From Aspergillus flavus (Eukaryota; Ascomycota; Eurotiomycetes; Eurotiales; Aspergillaceae): a stretch of 64,000 nt of DNA. The first letter of the stretch is position 1; each line of letters starts with the position of its first letter. The stretch is from NCBI RefSeq assembly GCF_009017415.1, contig NC_092403.1, positions 2,356,001 to 2,420,000 on the forward strand, written 5' to 3'. Below, piece after piece: positions 43,955 to 55,944 of the stretch. Made by a program: the position numbers and the translations under genes. The notes below the pieces were generated by a model. That model searched no databases. It was not told where the DNA came from and worked only from the letters and a program-made list of their open reading frames with translations.

Positions 43955-45901
43955 ATGTCGAACTGCAAGAAATCAGTCCAAACTTGGGGAGAATCTCGTA
44001 ATGTCTTCGAGCTCCCTGACCCCTCTCACAGCGTGCCCAGCCGCTGGTGGCGTAGTGCATCACCCTTCCCTGTTATGGCGGTAATTGCCATTCTCATAGC
44101 TGTTTGACCTGCAGTCATTTAACACATGCCTAGGGAACGCTATGCGCTATCGCGATCATGTTCAATATCTGCACTGTCTCCCAAGGATGGCAGGAAACGG
44201 AAAATGCTGATGGGAGCATAACCATATTGTCACAACAAACTTGGTGAGTTTTATTCCACTTTTCTTTCCCTCCAGGGTATAACAATCAGAGTATCCTCCA
44301 GGATGGTCGCGCTCAAAGCAATATCCTTAGCTCTGGCCGCCTTATCATACATAACTCTAATATTGACAATGATGTGCAAACGGAACCCGCAACAAGGATT
44401 TATTGTGACAATATCCGGCTGGTTGATTGCAGGCGCGTTATTGTTCAGTCTCATAGGCGTCAACGCTCGACGACATCCTATAATACAATCACGACAGCCA
44501 TGGAAGTATACACAGAGCTACTTCTACGGCATCATGGCTGCAGGTCTGTATACCTTGATTGCTATTTTACTAGCAGTTTATACTGCCACTGCGCGCTCAG
44601 TCCCTTTAAGTCGGCATGACAGGAGAATAGTGGAATATACAAGCATCATCCTGCGAACTATCACATTTATAGCATTTCTTACTGGTGGAGCCGGTGTATA
44701 CAGCGCTGTTGAAGGGTGGTCTTTCATGGACGCCGTGTACTTTACCGACTACACCGTTCTCACGATCGGAATCGGAAATATTGTTCCCAAAACGCATCTC
44801 GGAAGAAGCCTGCTATTCCCGTACGCCACTGCCGGGATCATCACGTTGGGTCTCGTTATTAGCTCGATACAATCGTTTGGAAATAGCATCAGACATATGA
44901 AACTTAAGTTCGAGATCCAAGAAGCACGCAACAAGCTTCTGGAACAAAAGAGACCCACACAGTATGAGCACAATGACAGTAGAACGTTGTGTAGCATACC
45001 ATCCACTACCACATTTCCTCAAACGAGTGACGTGGTGGAGCTCCAGCGCATCCGATACGACTTCAACCAAAGAGTCCGATGGATGGCCCTTATATTTTTC
45101 GTCGTGGCCTGGTTTGTCCTGTGGCTTCTCAGCGCCGCAGTATTTCGTCGATCGGAACGCGGCCAGAACTGGACCTACTTCACAGCTCTTTATTTTACAT
45201 ACACTTCGCTAACAACCATTGGCTACGGTGACTTCTATCCGACCAGCAATTTTGGCAAGGTATTTTTCGTCTTCTGGTCTCTACTCGCTATTCCAGTTCT
45301 GACCAATCTTGTCACTGCCATGGGTGAGATAGGTGTACGGACGCTTGTTTATTTTGCCGGTTATATCTTGAGACTAGGCAAAATGAGAAGAAAGAGTGGG
45401 CATGGCATGAAGAACTGCTCAGATACAGAGCCCCTGGGAAATTGTAGAGATGTTGAAAAACATGCCGAATGGTCGTCAAAGTTGAGGAAGCCATCACAGG
45501 ACATAAGTACACCAGGGACAAGGAGCACTTTGACGACTAACGAGCTTGAGTTATCCCTGTCAATGAATAAAGCTGGACGGCACGGGCTTCTTCTAGCAGA
45601 AGAAATCAAAAAGCTCGTAATAGCGCTTATGAACGGATCCAATGAGCAGGACCCTCGTCACGATTGGCCTTTTGTCCTCGCCCTGCTCCATTCCGGACAT
45701 GATGAAGCGCATGGTTCAATGGAACACATTTTTCCTGGGGTCATGAATGAATATACATCATACGCGAGTGGGGCCCTGAGCAGCGAAGAACGAACAGCGA
45801 CGGAAAGGAACAATGAAACCTTGTTGATGCTCAAGTTGTTGGCTGATAAGCTTTGTTTGGATTTAAGGAGGGGGCAGGACCAAGTGAACCCTAGCGAGTA
45901 A
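43955..45901 (+). CDS. TOK-type outward-rectifier K+ channel
   Basis: Exons 43955-44080, 44134-44243 and 44302-45901 give 611 residues. The start MSNCKKSVQTWGE was chosen because the two upstream exons supply the first membrane segment (WWRSASPFPVMA joined to GTLCAIAIMF), which the open frame beginning at 44303 lacks. Two pore loops are present: TVLTIGIGNIVP and LTTIGYGDFYP, each flanked by hydrophobic segments. This is the 8-TM, two-pore arrangement unique to fungal TOK1 channels of the plasma membrane. The second filter is the standard GYGD. The first reads GIGN, with Ile and Asn where TOK proteins usually have Leu/Tyr and Asp. The cytosolic tail is long and charged. Intact and probably functional. 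Confidence 0.92.
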
Positions 45902-46189
45902 ATATGTTGAGTGCTGCAAATAGAAACAGCCTGGTTCTTTAAGTTAATAATAAAACAGTACAAAGGTTCAGACGAAATGTAGCACAAGGGCACCTAATGT
46001 GCCTTTACTAACATTCTTCATTGATCTTGATCCCATTATTTACTGATCTTAGGCCCCTAGCGCGGCTCAAAAGATTCCGATTGAATAACCTACTATAACC
46101 CTAAGTACTAAATCACACTCATTGCATGCGAGAACGGCTTGAACAAATACCAAAACCATGAATATTCCACAGCAAGAAGAGGAAAGAAA

Positions 46190-46897
46190 TTATACAACCA
46201 GAGCCATCAGGAATCCATCGTGGCTCTTTGTACCCAGAGTCTGTACAAGAGCTGCCTCCACTCGCCTATCTTGTCCAACCTTTTCCACAACGGATATAGC
46301 TCCTTGCTTACGTTTCTCCGGCCCCACGATCCCATCTCCCAGCATGGCCTGAACGACGTTGTCAATCAATATGACAGCCCCAGGGCCCTTGGCTAGTTTG
46401 ACACCATAGTCGAAATACTGCCACTGGTTATCCCAGTCCGCATCAATGAACACAAAATCGAACTTCGGTCGCTTCCCTTGCTGGATCTCCTCTTCTAGTC
46501 GGGGCAATACTTCCAGACCAGGTCCGAGCAACACCTCGGCCTCGTCCGGAACTTTGACCCCAGCATTGCGCAGATTTTGCATAGCAAGCTCTCGCCTGTC
46601 TTCGAGGATCTCGATGCTAGTCACTTTCCCCTTTTTGCCATTAGCATTCAGGGCCCTGGCGAACCAGATGCTGGAGTAACCGCCCAATGTGCCGATTTCC
46701 AGCACGTTGTGTGCGCCCGACATCTTGGTCAACAGCGAAAGGAATTTGCCCTGAGCCGGGGAGATGGCAATTGGTGGTATTCCACTTTTGGCACAGCTGG
46801 AGATCGTGTCGGTTAGAGCTTGGTCGGTTGAGACTAGATGGGACACGACGTATGAATCGACTTCCTTGGCGGTTGGGAGCGTGGTGTTGGTGGACAT
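46190..46897 (-). CDS. small SAM O-methyltransferase (CCoAOMT/COMT family)
   Basis: A single exon of 235 residues from the ATG at 46897. The frame extends 55 codons further upstream, but a TATA box (TTATATAAA on the minus strand, 47018-47026) lies inside that extension 121 bp before the inner ATG, so the inner start is preferred. Motifs: NVLEIGTLGGYSS (SAM motif I), FIDADWDNQW (metal-binding Asp) and ILIDNVV. This fits Methyltransf_3 (PF01596), metal-dependent methylation of catechols or phenylpropanoid esters. The tail-to-tail position with the K+ channel gives no pathway clue. It is a second candidate methyltransferase for the peptide, but it lies beyond two damaged genes. Confidence 0.9.
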   Translation of the reverse strand: MSTNTTLPTAKEVDSYVVSHLVSTDQALTDTISSCAKSGIPPIAISPAQGKFLSLLTKMSGAHNVLEIGTLGGYSSIWFARALNANGKKGKVTSIEILEDRRELAMQNLRNAGVKVPDEAEVLLGPGLEVLPRLEEEIQQGKRPKFDFVFIDADWDNQWQYFDYGVKLAKGPGAVILIDNVVQAMLGDGIVGPEKRKQGAISVVEKVGQDRRVEAALVQTLGTKSHDGFLMALVV

Positions 46898-47017
46898 TTT
46901 GATAAGTTGATGAGATAGACTATGTTGGATTATGGGTATGGTAGGCTTGAGTAGCTGGGTTTGATGAAGATTGTCAAGGACGTGAGTTTTGGAATTCAAT
47001 GGATGAGATGGACGAGC

Positions 47018-47026
47018 TTTATATAA
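47018..47026 (-). promoter_or_regulatory. TATA box of the small O-methyltransferase
   Basis: TTATATAAA on the minus strand, 121 bp before the ATG at 46897. It supports that start over the in-frame Met codons further upstream. Confidence 0.6.
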
Positions 47027-47386
47027 CTGCATTTCGCTCCTCCGGGGCTCATATAGGACCACTATCTCCGAGATGATCAGCGAGAGTCAGACTTGGCAAC
47101 GTGCCACGACTCAAGTGGATCTGACTGTTGATCTTGCTTCTTGATCAAAGTTTGTTATAATCTAGTTTCAGGATTTCCCGGTTACTTAGGTCGTTGTAGT
47201 TATGACTCAACTTGGAACGCAAAGCCATTGGAGCGACACAAAGAGCGTAATATCGCTTACGATACCTGTTTATATTGTGCATAGCAATCATTAGCTTAAC
47301 TATATTGTTATATGAAATTAAACATAGGTATATCTAAGACCCTCAGCCAGGGATGTCACAGTAGTAGTCTCTCGAAGGCATGCTTG

Positions 47387-47558
47387 TTATCTGATTGAGA
47401 TCTATATTGATACATTTTCTCCTTATCGCCGAGTCTTTATCGCCGAGACCCACGTGTTTTCTCCGAGACTCACCGACGTCACGAGTTATATCTCCGCGAC
47501 CTCTCGGACATCCGTGCTTCAACTCATCATCTGATAAGATTTCAATCCGATCTGATAA
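47387..47558. promoter_or_regulatory. three ATCWGATAA motifs before Zn2Cys6 gene
   Basis: Exact ATCWGATAA at 47387-47395 (-), 47529-47537 (+) and 47550-47558 (+). The last two are 21 bp apart, two helical turns, and end 33 bp before the ATG. Two further HGATAR cores (reverse TTATCG) lie between about 47423 and 47441, within a repeated TTATCGCCGAG unit, and a CACGTG lies near 47451. The arrangement suggests control by a GATA factor. Confidence 0.5.
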
Positions 47559-47590
47559 CAAGAAGCCCGTTCTTTTAATCAAGGCGAACG

Positions 47591-50103
47591 ATGCTACCCA
47601 ATAGCGCACAGGGGATGTCCGACCCCACAGCGTCAAGTCGACCGATTACCCGGAGAAAGCGGAAACCCTTGTCTTGCTCTCTCTGCCGACGAAGGAAACT
47701 TGCTTGTGACCGTGAATACCCGTCCTGCACTCGCTGTCGCAAGACCGGCAACTCTGATTCCTGCTCATACGACGACTCTCCTGCTCCATCGCGTAATAAA
47801 CAGCAAAGATCAGACGTGCCGGGGCAGAACAGACCCGTGCTTACTGCTGCCCCGGCCCCAGAGAACGCTGCCTCGTCTGCGTTTTTGGAGAGCTACAGAG
47901 ACAATCATAACAATAGACCTATTGTCTCGGACCTAACGGAGCACGCAGGTACTTGGCAGCTGATAGGTGGTGATGTCGATGGAGCTACCACTATTAAAGA
48001 GCGACCGGCCATTAAAGCCGACGTGACTGAACTCACATATCCTCCTGAGCCAAAGCCAACCGAGGCGGTGGTCTTCCGAGGGGAGAACTACAAGACCCAG
48101 TATTATGGAAGTACAAATCCGACTAGTTTGATCGGTCATGTAAGCGTTGTCATAAAACTGTGTGTCGACTACAATGCTCATTGGTAATCCAGTTCCCCGA
48201 GCTTCGGTCTTACATGAAGGAGACGATCAAACACCATGCTTCTTTACCCGGTGTCCAAAAAGAACTCAAAGCATTGGACACGAAATGGAAATACGAAAAA
48301 CCTCATAACCTGCCAGTCAAAACTGCCGACCTGTTGCTTCTGCTCCCAGACCAGGCAGAGATGGACGCGGCTATTCGGTTGTATTTCGAAACACTCGAGA
48401 CGATGTATAGAATTTTGCACAGGCCCACTTTTATGGAGGAGTATGAACAATTGCAGCAGGATCGGACTGCCGCAAAGCCCGGATTCATTGTCCTCGTTCT
48501 ACTGATCATGGCTACTGTCAGCTGCACAACCGCAACCGACCGAACATACGTAGGCAGCAGCAGTATCGGTCGAGAACGGGGATCATTGTGGATCGAAACC
48601 GCGGAAGCATGGCTTGGAAAGCAAAGCAAGAAAAATATCTACTTGGTTATATGGCAGATTCGCTGTCTACTGGTGCTGGCAAAACAGATGTGCCGCTACA
48701 AGAAGAAGCGCATGTGGTCGGTGGCAGGCGACTTGGTGAGAGAGGGAATGGCAGCTGGCTTTCATCGCGACCCGAGTCGTCTGGGAGGCAAGATATCCTT
48801 TTTCGACCAGGAGATCCGCCGACGACTGTGGGCAACAATGGCAGAGTTGGAGTTACAGGCCTCTGTTGAGCGCGGAATGCCGTCAGCACTAGCTGCAATC
48901 CGAATGGATTGTGCCCCTCCAGTTGATATCGATGATGAAGATCTCAGACCCGAATGCGATTCTACCCAGATACAGGAATCACCTAGTCACAATACCTCGA
49001 CTTCCTTCCTGCGCCTATGTAGGCACAGCCTCGACCTGCGCGTGTCATTGAATTCTCGGATGAATGACCTAACCTCGGATCTGCCATATGAGGATATCCT
49101 CAGATATGAAGACATGATCATGAGTGAACTTCGGAAGCTCCCCTCGCCAACCGAAAGCAACGAGGATACTACTGACAGAAAGCTATCTCAGATGGCAAGG
49201 GTAGTCCTTGATCTGCAACTCCGGCAATTCTTGGCCTTGCTACATGCCCCCTTCGCCAGGAAGACAGAGATCAACTCACGATATGCAGTGTCAAGGATGG
49301 TTTGTTTTAACGCAGCTGCCAGCTTGATTGACCAGCATTGGAGGCTGGTACAGTCTGGAAATCCCATGTTATTGCTGTTGAGACATGACTACTTCCGCGG
49401 AGCATTAAGCCTTGCTCACTACGCATATGTATCTTCAGGTATTCAAGGTAAGTCATTTTGATTAATATATGATCGATCCTCTTACTAGCATTCCGTTGGT
49501 TAATTAATATGTCAGCCGATCTATGTTTTCCAGTCGACCACAACGCATTATTGCAGTATATCCAAAACGCTCTCACCATGCTGGAGGACAGCATCACCTA
49601 TCTCGGAACCGGATTCACATACCATTGGTACATTTCTGCTGCGATATCCTTTCTCCGATCACAGTCACAGCCGGCGAAGCCCAGCGCGCTCAAGCAGGAA
49701 GCGATCAACCAAGTCGTGAGACAGTATTACCGAGTTCTTGCGTCCCAAGAGCAATTTCCTCGTGCGAAGGAGAGGATCTATTCATCACGATTCAGACAGG
49801 TACCTAAACTGGAATAGTAATTTTTAAATTTCGAAAAGGTATATGCTAAATACTATCCTACAGGGAAACCCATCGGAAGCTGAGCGACACTTCGATGTGT
49901 TAGACCCAGGGGAGATGTCCTTGGATGATGTGGGATTCCCTCAGGTATGTCACAGAAACTAGTCACACGCAGCTCGCTTTAAAATAATTAGAGATATGGA
50001 TACTGATACAAGTTAGTTCGATCCGACGGTTCCCCCAATGGATCAGTATTTCTTTGGTGACCCTGCCGCTTGGACATTTGATAATCTCTGGGAGGTTGCA
50101 TAG
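47591..50103 (+). CDS. Zn2Cys6 transcription factor with Fungal_trans domain
   Basis: Exons 47591-48139, 48193-49447, 49534-49799, 49864-49944 and 50017-50103 give 745 residues. The N-terminal zinc cluster is C-x2-C-x6-C-x6-C-x2-C-x8-C (CSLCRRRKLAC onward, residues about 29-57), preceded by a basic RRKRK. The middle region (ETLETMYRILHRPTFMEEY and onward to about residue 500) is the Fungal_trans (PF04082) fold. It should be a nuclear DNA-binding regulator. Its gene partner is not evident: it lies between a methyltransferase and a chitinase. Its promoter carries three ATCWGATAA motifs. Intact. Confidence 0.92.
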
Positions 50104-50253
50104 TCTACTAAGTCCTCTTATCCGCTGTCCTACCTCTTTTGATGGTAGGATCTCGATTTACTAGATTTAGTAATATTGCTTCTAAGAAAGCCAGTTAATA
50201 TATGCCAGTCTTTTACAAATATTATGGTTATAATATTTCCTAACGAGAACGCT

Positions 50254-53200
50254 CTAGTTACATGGATAATTGTCTTTATCCTTTCCAATACCCCAGTTCA
50301 GATGTGCTTCTTCTGCACTGCAAAGTGGAAGCGTACTGAACCCTGCGGCCCCAATCTGGTATGTGATAAGCGCATCCAAATTCAGGTCATCAACGCTCTG
50401 AACGTCACCCATGCTTTTTAGCGTCCAACCGTTCTTGTTACCGTTCGCCTGGTAAGACCGGACCGTGCTGTTTGATGCCAAGTTAGATTATATCGTCTCA
50501 TTGGTTGGAAGATGGGAACAAAATAGGGCCTGAAAAAGAAGAACCGCCGTACCTGGCTACTATGTCAACGGGTTTCATACCACCATAATCCTTGACGGCC
50601 CCAGTCAACTCGTCCAGCCCCGGTGGGACTTTGAATTTCAACCGCACACACACAGGGGTAGAGCCAGGCAATTGACATGTATCTCCCGCATTCCCATCTG
50701 GATACGCCAAGTAGTACAGTTTATCTTCAAAGCATACCGCGGTGGTCTCTGCGTTGGTGTCATCTAGGTAGTCAGGAATGGGATTACTCCCATCGCATGC
50801 ATGGTTGGTGTCAATGACAAATGCTTTGGTGCCAGAACTCTGCCAAATACGTGGAATAAGATAAGCATAGAAGGCACGTTCAATTAATGCTTGGATTTCC
50901 GTGGCGGACATCTCTGTTGGTGGCGTAGCACCCTCAAAGCTTCCTTGGATCAATTGACCGTCTCGTATAATCTTGGATAGGTCGCGAATGGCGTCCTCCG
51001 TACCACTAAAGAGGTATCGACTGGTGTTTTCAGTTTCGTTCTGCCATGTGTGCCACACGTCCGTCATGAAGCCCATAAACTCCCATTGGTCCTCTTCATC
51101 CCAACCACTACCACGGGTTAGTAACAGCCTTATTGGCCCAAACGGAGGTTTTAGGGGAAAAGACATACTAGTCTGCCGGGTTGCTGTCCTTGGCGATATT
51201 CACCCAGGAGCCGACCATCGTGTAGACCACGTCTTTGGCGTTATCCAACATAGCAGGGTTTGCACTGAAATAAGCAGTTCTGCTCAAAACTTTACACATA
51301 TGATCAGCAATAGAAGGCCCTTCTTTCTGGAAGTGTTAAATACCGTTGTTAAAAACAGGTGCCATCCCCGCTGGAACTACAAGCCCCAGAGTATCCATGA
51401 ACAAGTTGAATGTCATAGTGTAGTCAGGTATTGGAGCGAACTTATTCACGAATTCAAGATTCTTGCTCGCGACCACACCTGCTGCACCAACAATACCCTT
51501 ATAGAGGGATTCAAATATCTAAAAAGTGAGTTGGTGGAATAGTGTCCTAGGGACAAGTACCTGCACCTACCTTGTGAATGGCTACGAGTGAATTCATAAC
51601 CTCGTAACCTGCTGGCCCAGAACCCTCTCCTTTGGACTGCTCGCACTGGAAGCTCATGCTGCAGTCAGCTTGTGCCGATAATATGCCACAGTTCATATTC
51701 TCGCGACCGTGGAAGGTGTCGCTAATAGATTTGGTAAAGTCCCAATTTCGAGGAAGGTCAAACTGGCGGTATTTGTCCAGCGCATCTTGCCACGCAGTAC
51801 TGCAATCAAGGTCTTCCCATCGCTTCTTCGGTGGGATATCAAGCACACCAACGACGGCGTCATCCGTACAGGTAATCGAGCCATCCGCCCAGTGCCCGTT
51901 GCGGTCGCCGTGTATGAAAGGGCTCTTCCCATTAATGACTGTCTCAACAAAGACAGGCCATTCCTTGATAATATCTGAGAGCGACCCTCCAGGTACCAGT
52001 GCATCTGAAGGAACTTCGTGGAATGAATGCATACTGGTGGCCCATTCCACAGTGCCACCGAAGTTCAAACCCTTGTACAGGATGTCGCGGTCCGCCTTGT
52101 TGGCGTCATCCATATAGGCGACCCACTCGGTCTCGTTGTATACAAGGACGTTGGAGAGACTGTCATCAGTCCATGTGTCCGCACTTGGATTGGTGCTGAG
52201 AATCTCATCTATCTCAGCTACAGAGAGATATCCTTGTGTGGCAGTGCATCGCCCCGCCCTAGCCCCAGATGTGGCCCCTGTGAAATGACAATCAGGGCCT
52301 GTGCAGCCGGGCGTGGTCATTTTGAAGGCACGTCCGAAGCTGGCAATGCCGGTTATCACCTTGTTAGAAGGCATGCCGGCCTTGGTGACCATTGAAAGGG
52401 CGCTATATGTCTCCGTTAAATTGACATGGCTCCTCAGACAGTTTCCTTCTTCACAGCCAGGAGCTGCCCAATGGTTGCTGTGGTCCCATTGTCCGTGAAG
52501 GTCGTATGTCATGAACACGAGGTAATCGAGGACATCAGCGAGCGCGGCAATCTGGTACGGCCGTAAATACCAATACGAGGCTGGGGCAGCAATGGACAAG
52601 CTTTTGTCGCGTAATAGGCCTTTCAGAAGAATAAGAAATATTGCATACTCGACACCTTCATCCTCAGAGCCAGGTGGGATTCCAGGGATATCAGGAGCCT
52701 GTATACCGTTAGCAGTTACACCCAGCAAGACTATGGTCAGCAGCGGAGAGGAAAGCAATAAAGAAAGGAGAAGGTACAAACCCCAGGATACTCCCAATCT
52801 ATGTCCACACCGTCTAGGTCGTGCTCCTCCACGAAGTTGGCTATGTTCTCTGCCATTGTCATCCGATTCGCAGACTTAACTCCCTCCCGAAAAGTCGTAT
52901 ACGTATCGGGAGATGTTGAGAAGTCCCACCCGCCAATGGAGAGGATACGTTTCACCCCAGTCAGCTGTTTGAACTGCTCAAACTCAAATTGGGAGAGGGC
53001 ATCGCCGACTTTGACGTTGAAGTCCAATGTGAGTGTACCAAACCCGAAATGAATATGAGTATATTTCTCTGTATCGATTTGCCCGGCATCCATGTTCAAG
53101 CAGGCACGGCCAAGATTATAACCCTCAAAATATCCAATGCGTAGGTATTCCTCTGGAGGTGCTGAGCTTACCACATTTGCGTTACAGTTGGAAATACAGC

Positions 53201-54703
53201 CATTTTCTCCAGGTGCCGCTGTTCCTGGAGCGCCGGAGTCACTGGAACTGTAAGTGCAAAATTCGGCTGTTGTACCACATTGGCCCCACTAATATAATTA
53301 GCCTCATCATGGTCACAGCATCTCAGGTTTACACATACTATGTCACAGCATGCATTCAATGGACATGGGTTTAAACTGGCAAGGTCTTGCCCATCTGTTG
53401 GTGCTTCTGTACCAGGGACCTGGGGGCCACAAATGGCATTGGCCACGGAATTAGGCATTGGAGGATCACCAGAGCTGATACATATCTTTGTACCTTGCCA
53501 TAAGGTACCGCATCCATTCCATCCTACAAGTCCGCGTGAGCGTTGGAAAGGACATTATTTGAGGAGAAAGCTAAACTTACCCCATGTCTTTTTGTTGAAT
53601 TCGTCCAGATCTTCTAAAGTGATGGAATTAGCAGTGGCGATAGACTTGCAACTTTCATCCACCATAACGGTGTACGTGGCACATGAGCCATCAGGGTTAG
53701 GCTTAGGCCGAAAGTCGGGAAGGGTACCGGCTGAGCAGCAAACATGCTGTCCAGGCTGTAGACTCGAGCATAAATTAGATTGTGTGTTGTACTTTTCGAA
53801 ATCAGCACCAGATACACCACATCTATTCGCAAGCGTGCCACAGCTGTCGCCCTCTAACACTTTGATGGTTGAGCATTCGGCACGACGTTGCAGGGTAGGC
53901 GTTCTTGCATTCAGGACACGAGGCCTTCGATTAAAAGCTGTGGTAGGAATCATAGCACTGTGGAACGAGGTTACCCCGGCCATGGGGGATATGGGTGTAA
54001 CACACTTGCCCTGCGACCAGGTCCGAACAGTCTCCTGGACGGTGGACATACTGGCTGAAAAGGACACCATGATGCCCCAGACTTCATGAGCGTTTCGCCT
54101 AGTGCCACAGATTTGCTCTAGGACGCCATTCGAGAAACCATCATGAGTGATGTGCCGAATGAGTTCTGGAAGAAGCGATGTCGCCATCCGTTGGGTGTCC
54201 ATGAGGGCACCTCCGAAGAATCCCACCGTCGCATTGCCTGACGTTGAAAACATGATTACGTTATTATCCTGCTCAACATTCTGCTCGAGATATCGTTGGA
54301 TGTGGAACACGGCACCAGCGGCAACAAGACTGTCTCCGGAGGCCCCGTCGTATTCTATCCTCTGCAGTGTGACATTCTGGGCCGAAGAGTTTAGACCAGG
54401 GACAGAGGTCTCGGGGGCAGGGATATTGTCTCCCCAGATAGAACAAGCTCGAATCTTGTTCCGAACATTAGGGTTATCCAGCTCTGAATCCAACTTGAAA
54501 TCCAATAACAGGGGCCGGTTACATCCGTCTAAGGCATCTGGGCTATAATATACAGCCCAGTCCTGTGGATCGGTGCCTACAAGACCGCACTGCCGCGGGC
54601 ATGGATCTTTGGGGTCATAATCCCGAAACCGAGTAGGAGAAGGAGTAGTAGTAGCCAAAGAAAGAAAATGAGTGACTAAAAAGAGTGACTTGATGGGAAG
54701 CAT
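50254..54703 (-). CDS. LysM-CBM18-GH18 chitinase (subgroup C, killer-toxin-like)
   Basis: Eight exons (54703-53581, 53523-53339, 53288-52782, 52698-51571, 51518-51344, 51289-51169, 51107-50553, 50467-50254) give 1335 residues in consistent phase. Order: signal peptide (LFLVTHFLSLATT), a leader region, two LysM modules (about 278-400; ECSTIKVLEGDSC and SCATYTVMVDESC), a CBM18 chitin-binding module (NACCDI joined to WGQCG, about 430-450), and a GH18 domain with the intact catalytic DGVDIDWE (about 596-603). A long C-terminal extension ends in a Cys-containing block. Such secreted chitinases resemble the alpha subunit of yeast killer toxins and act on chitin in cell walls. The intron at 51343-51290 uses a less usual AAG acceptor. 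Nothing appears broken. Confidence 0.9.
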
Positions 54704-55944
54704 AATGAAAAATCAAGGATTGACGGGTAGATCATTCGAAAAGAGTGTATGAAGAATAAAACGAGAGGAGTATGGATTAGACATTGGACTGAGCGAAGGC
54801 TGTCTCTTATACCTCTCTCCGGATAAAGGAGACCGTCCTTTACCTTTCTAGGGCCTGTTGCACATGTCCCTATCGAACGGCACAGAGAACGACCTAAATC
54901 TCCGGAGTGATGAAGGGATAGGTGTCCTACGGAACCCTACCAGGAAGGGCTTGTCTTGACTAAAAATGACAATTTTTGGGAAATTATGTACATGACGCTA
55001 TATCTCATTGTGCCCACAGTATATTACAACGGCTAGTGTATCCTCGTCTAATTTGAGGAGGGTTGGCTGATGCTAACGGAGATAATTTTTCAAGACATTG
55101 TGGATTATCGTTGGGGCCGAGTCCGATCTCAAGTAGTAAACAGGAAGATCTCTTGAGTGGTTATGTTTGTTTTGATTAGAGCTAATAGTTGGACCTGATT
55201 TGCTATGAAAATAATGTCAGTACCAAGCTGGACTGCAAGTTAGAAGTCAGGATGTCTATGTAAATAAATTTACATACGGCTGATAGGCCGGATGATCGGC
55301 TATATTCCGCCTATTTAGCGGTCAGAAATAACCATATATGACAGACGGATTTGGCCCCTTGGAGGGTAGTAAGTACTGCTTCTGGCCTTAAGCAGCGTAA
55401 GAGTTTCTCGCTTTACCTGCTCACGGCGCCAAGCCCTTGGCACTATAGCTCCAATAGATCTTGCTTGGAATGCGGCATTTCTGTGCCCCTCGGCAAACAG
55501 ACAATCTATCATTAGCAGTCATGGGACAGCTCCAGAAGCCGTTTATTCGGAGCATGTACCCAGGGCTACCGATGTCCTTAGTTTTAGCAATCAGGCAAAA
55601 TCAAGATCCAATCACATTGGGGCTTAATTTCACTCATACCTGGTCAACGAGAATGCCAAGAGGTTGGTTCAGCTTAGCGAGGGAGCCGGTTGCTAATCCG
55701 CCGCAGGGCTACAACGAACGATGTAACCTGGTTATCCAAGCGCGGGCATCAGGCCCTTTATGATTCTATATCCACTCGGAAAGTCGCCCGCGTTGTTAAT
55801 TCTGAACCCGGGGGTCTTATTAAACGGCCCCACATACCATAAGAATTTCCTCGAATGATGAGAATGCCCTTTCTTGTTGGTGCTATACTTCAACCCTGCA
55901 TTCACGCCAAAAGATTGATCCGAAATTTGCTAGAACAAACCACG
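54704..55944. other. intergenic between divergent secreted-protein genes
   Basis: Contains the promoters of the chitinase (leftward) and the GPI-type protein (rightward). Short frames at 55315-55763 have no recognisable content. The open frame of the next gene reaches back to 55855, but that 30-codon extension is not supported because the signal peptide begins at 55945. Confidence 0.55.

Noticed and set aside
44303..45901. K+ channel starting at the ATG at 44303
   Set aside because: This would lack the first membrane segment; two upstream exons splice in perfect phase and restore the usual TOK N-terminus.
46898..47062. N-terminal 55-codon extension of the small O-methyltransferase
   Set aside because: It contains the TATA box, lacks family similarity and is of low complexity; the inner ATG gives the normal family length.
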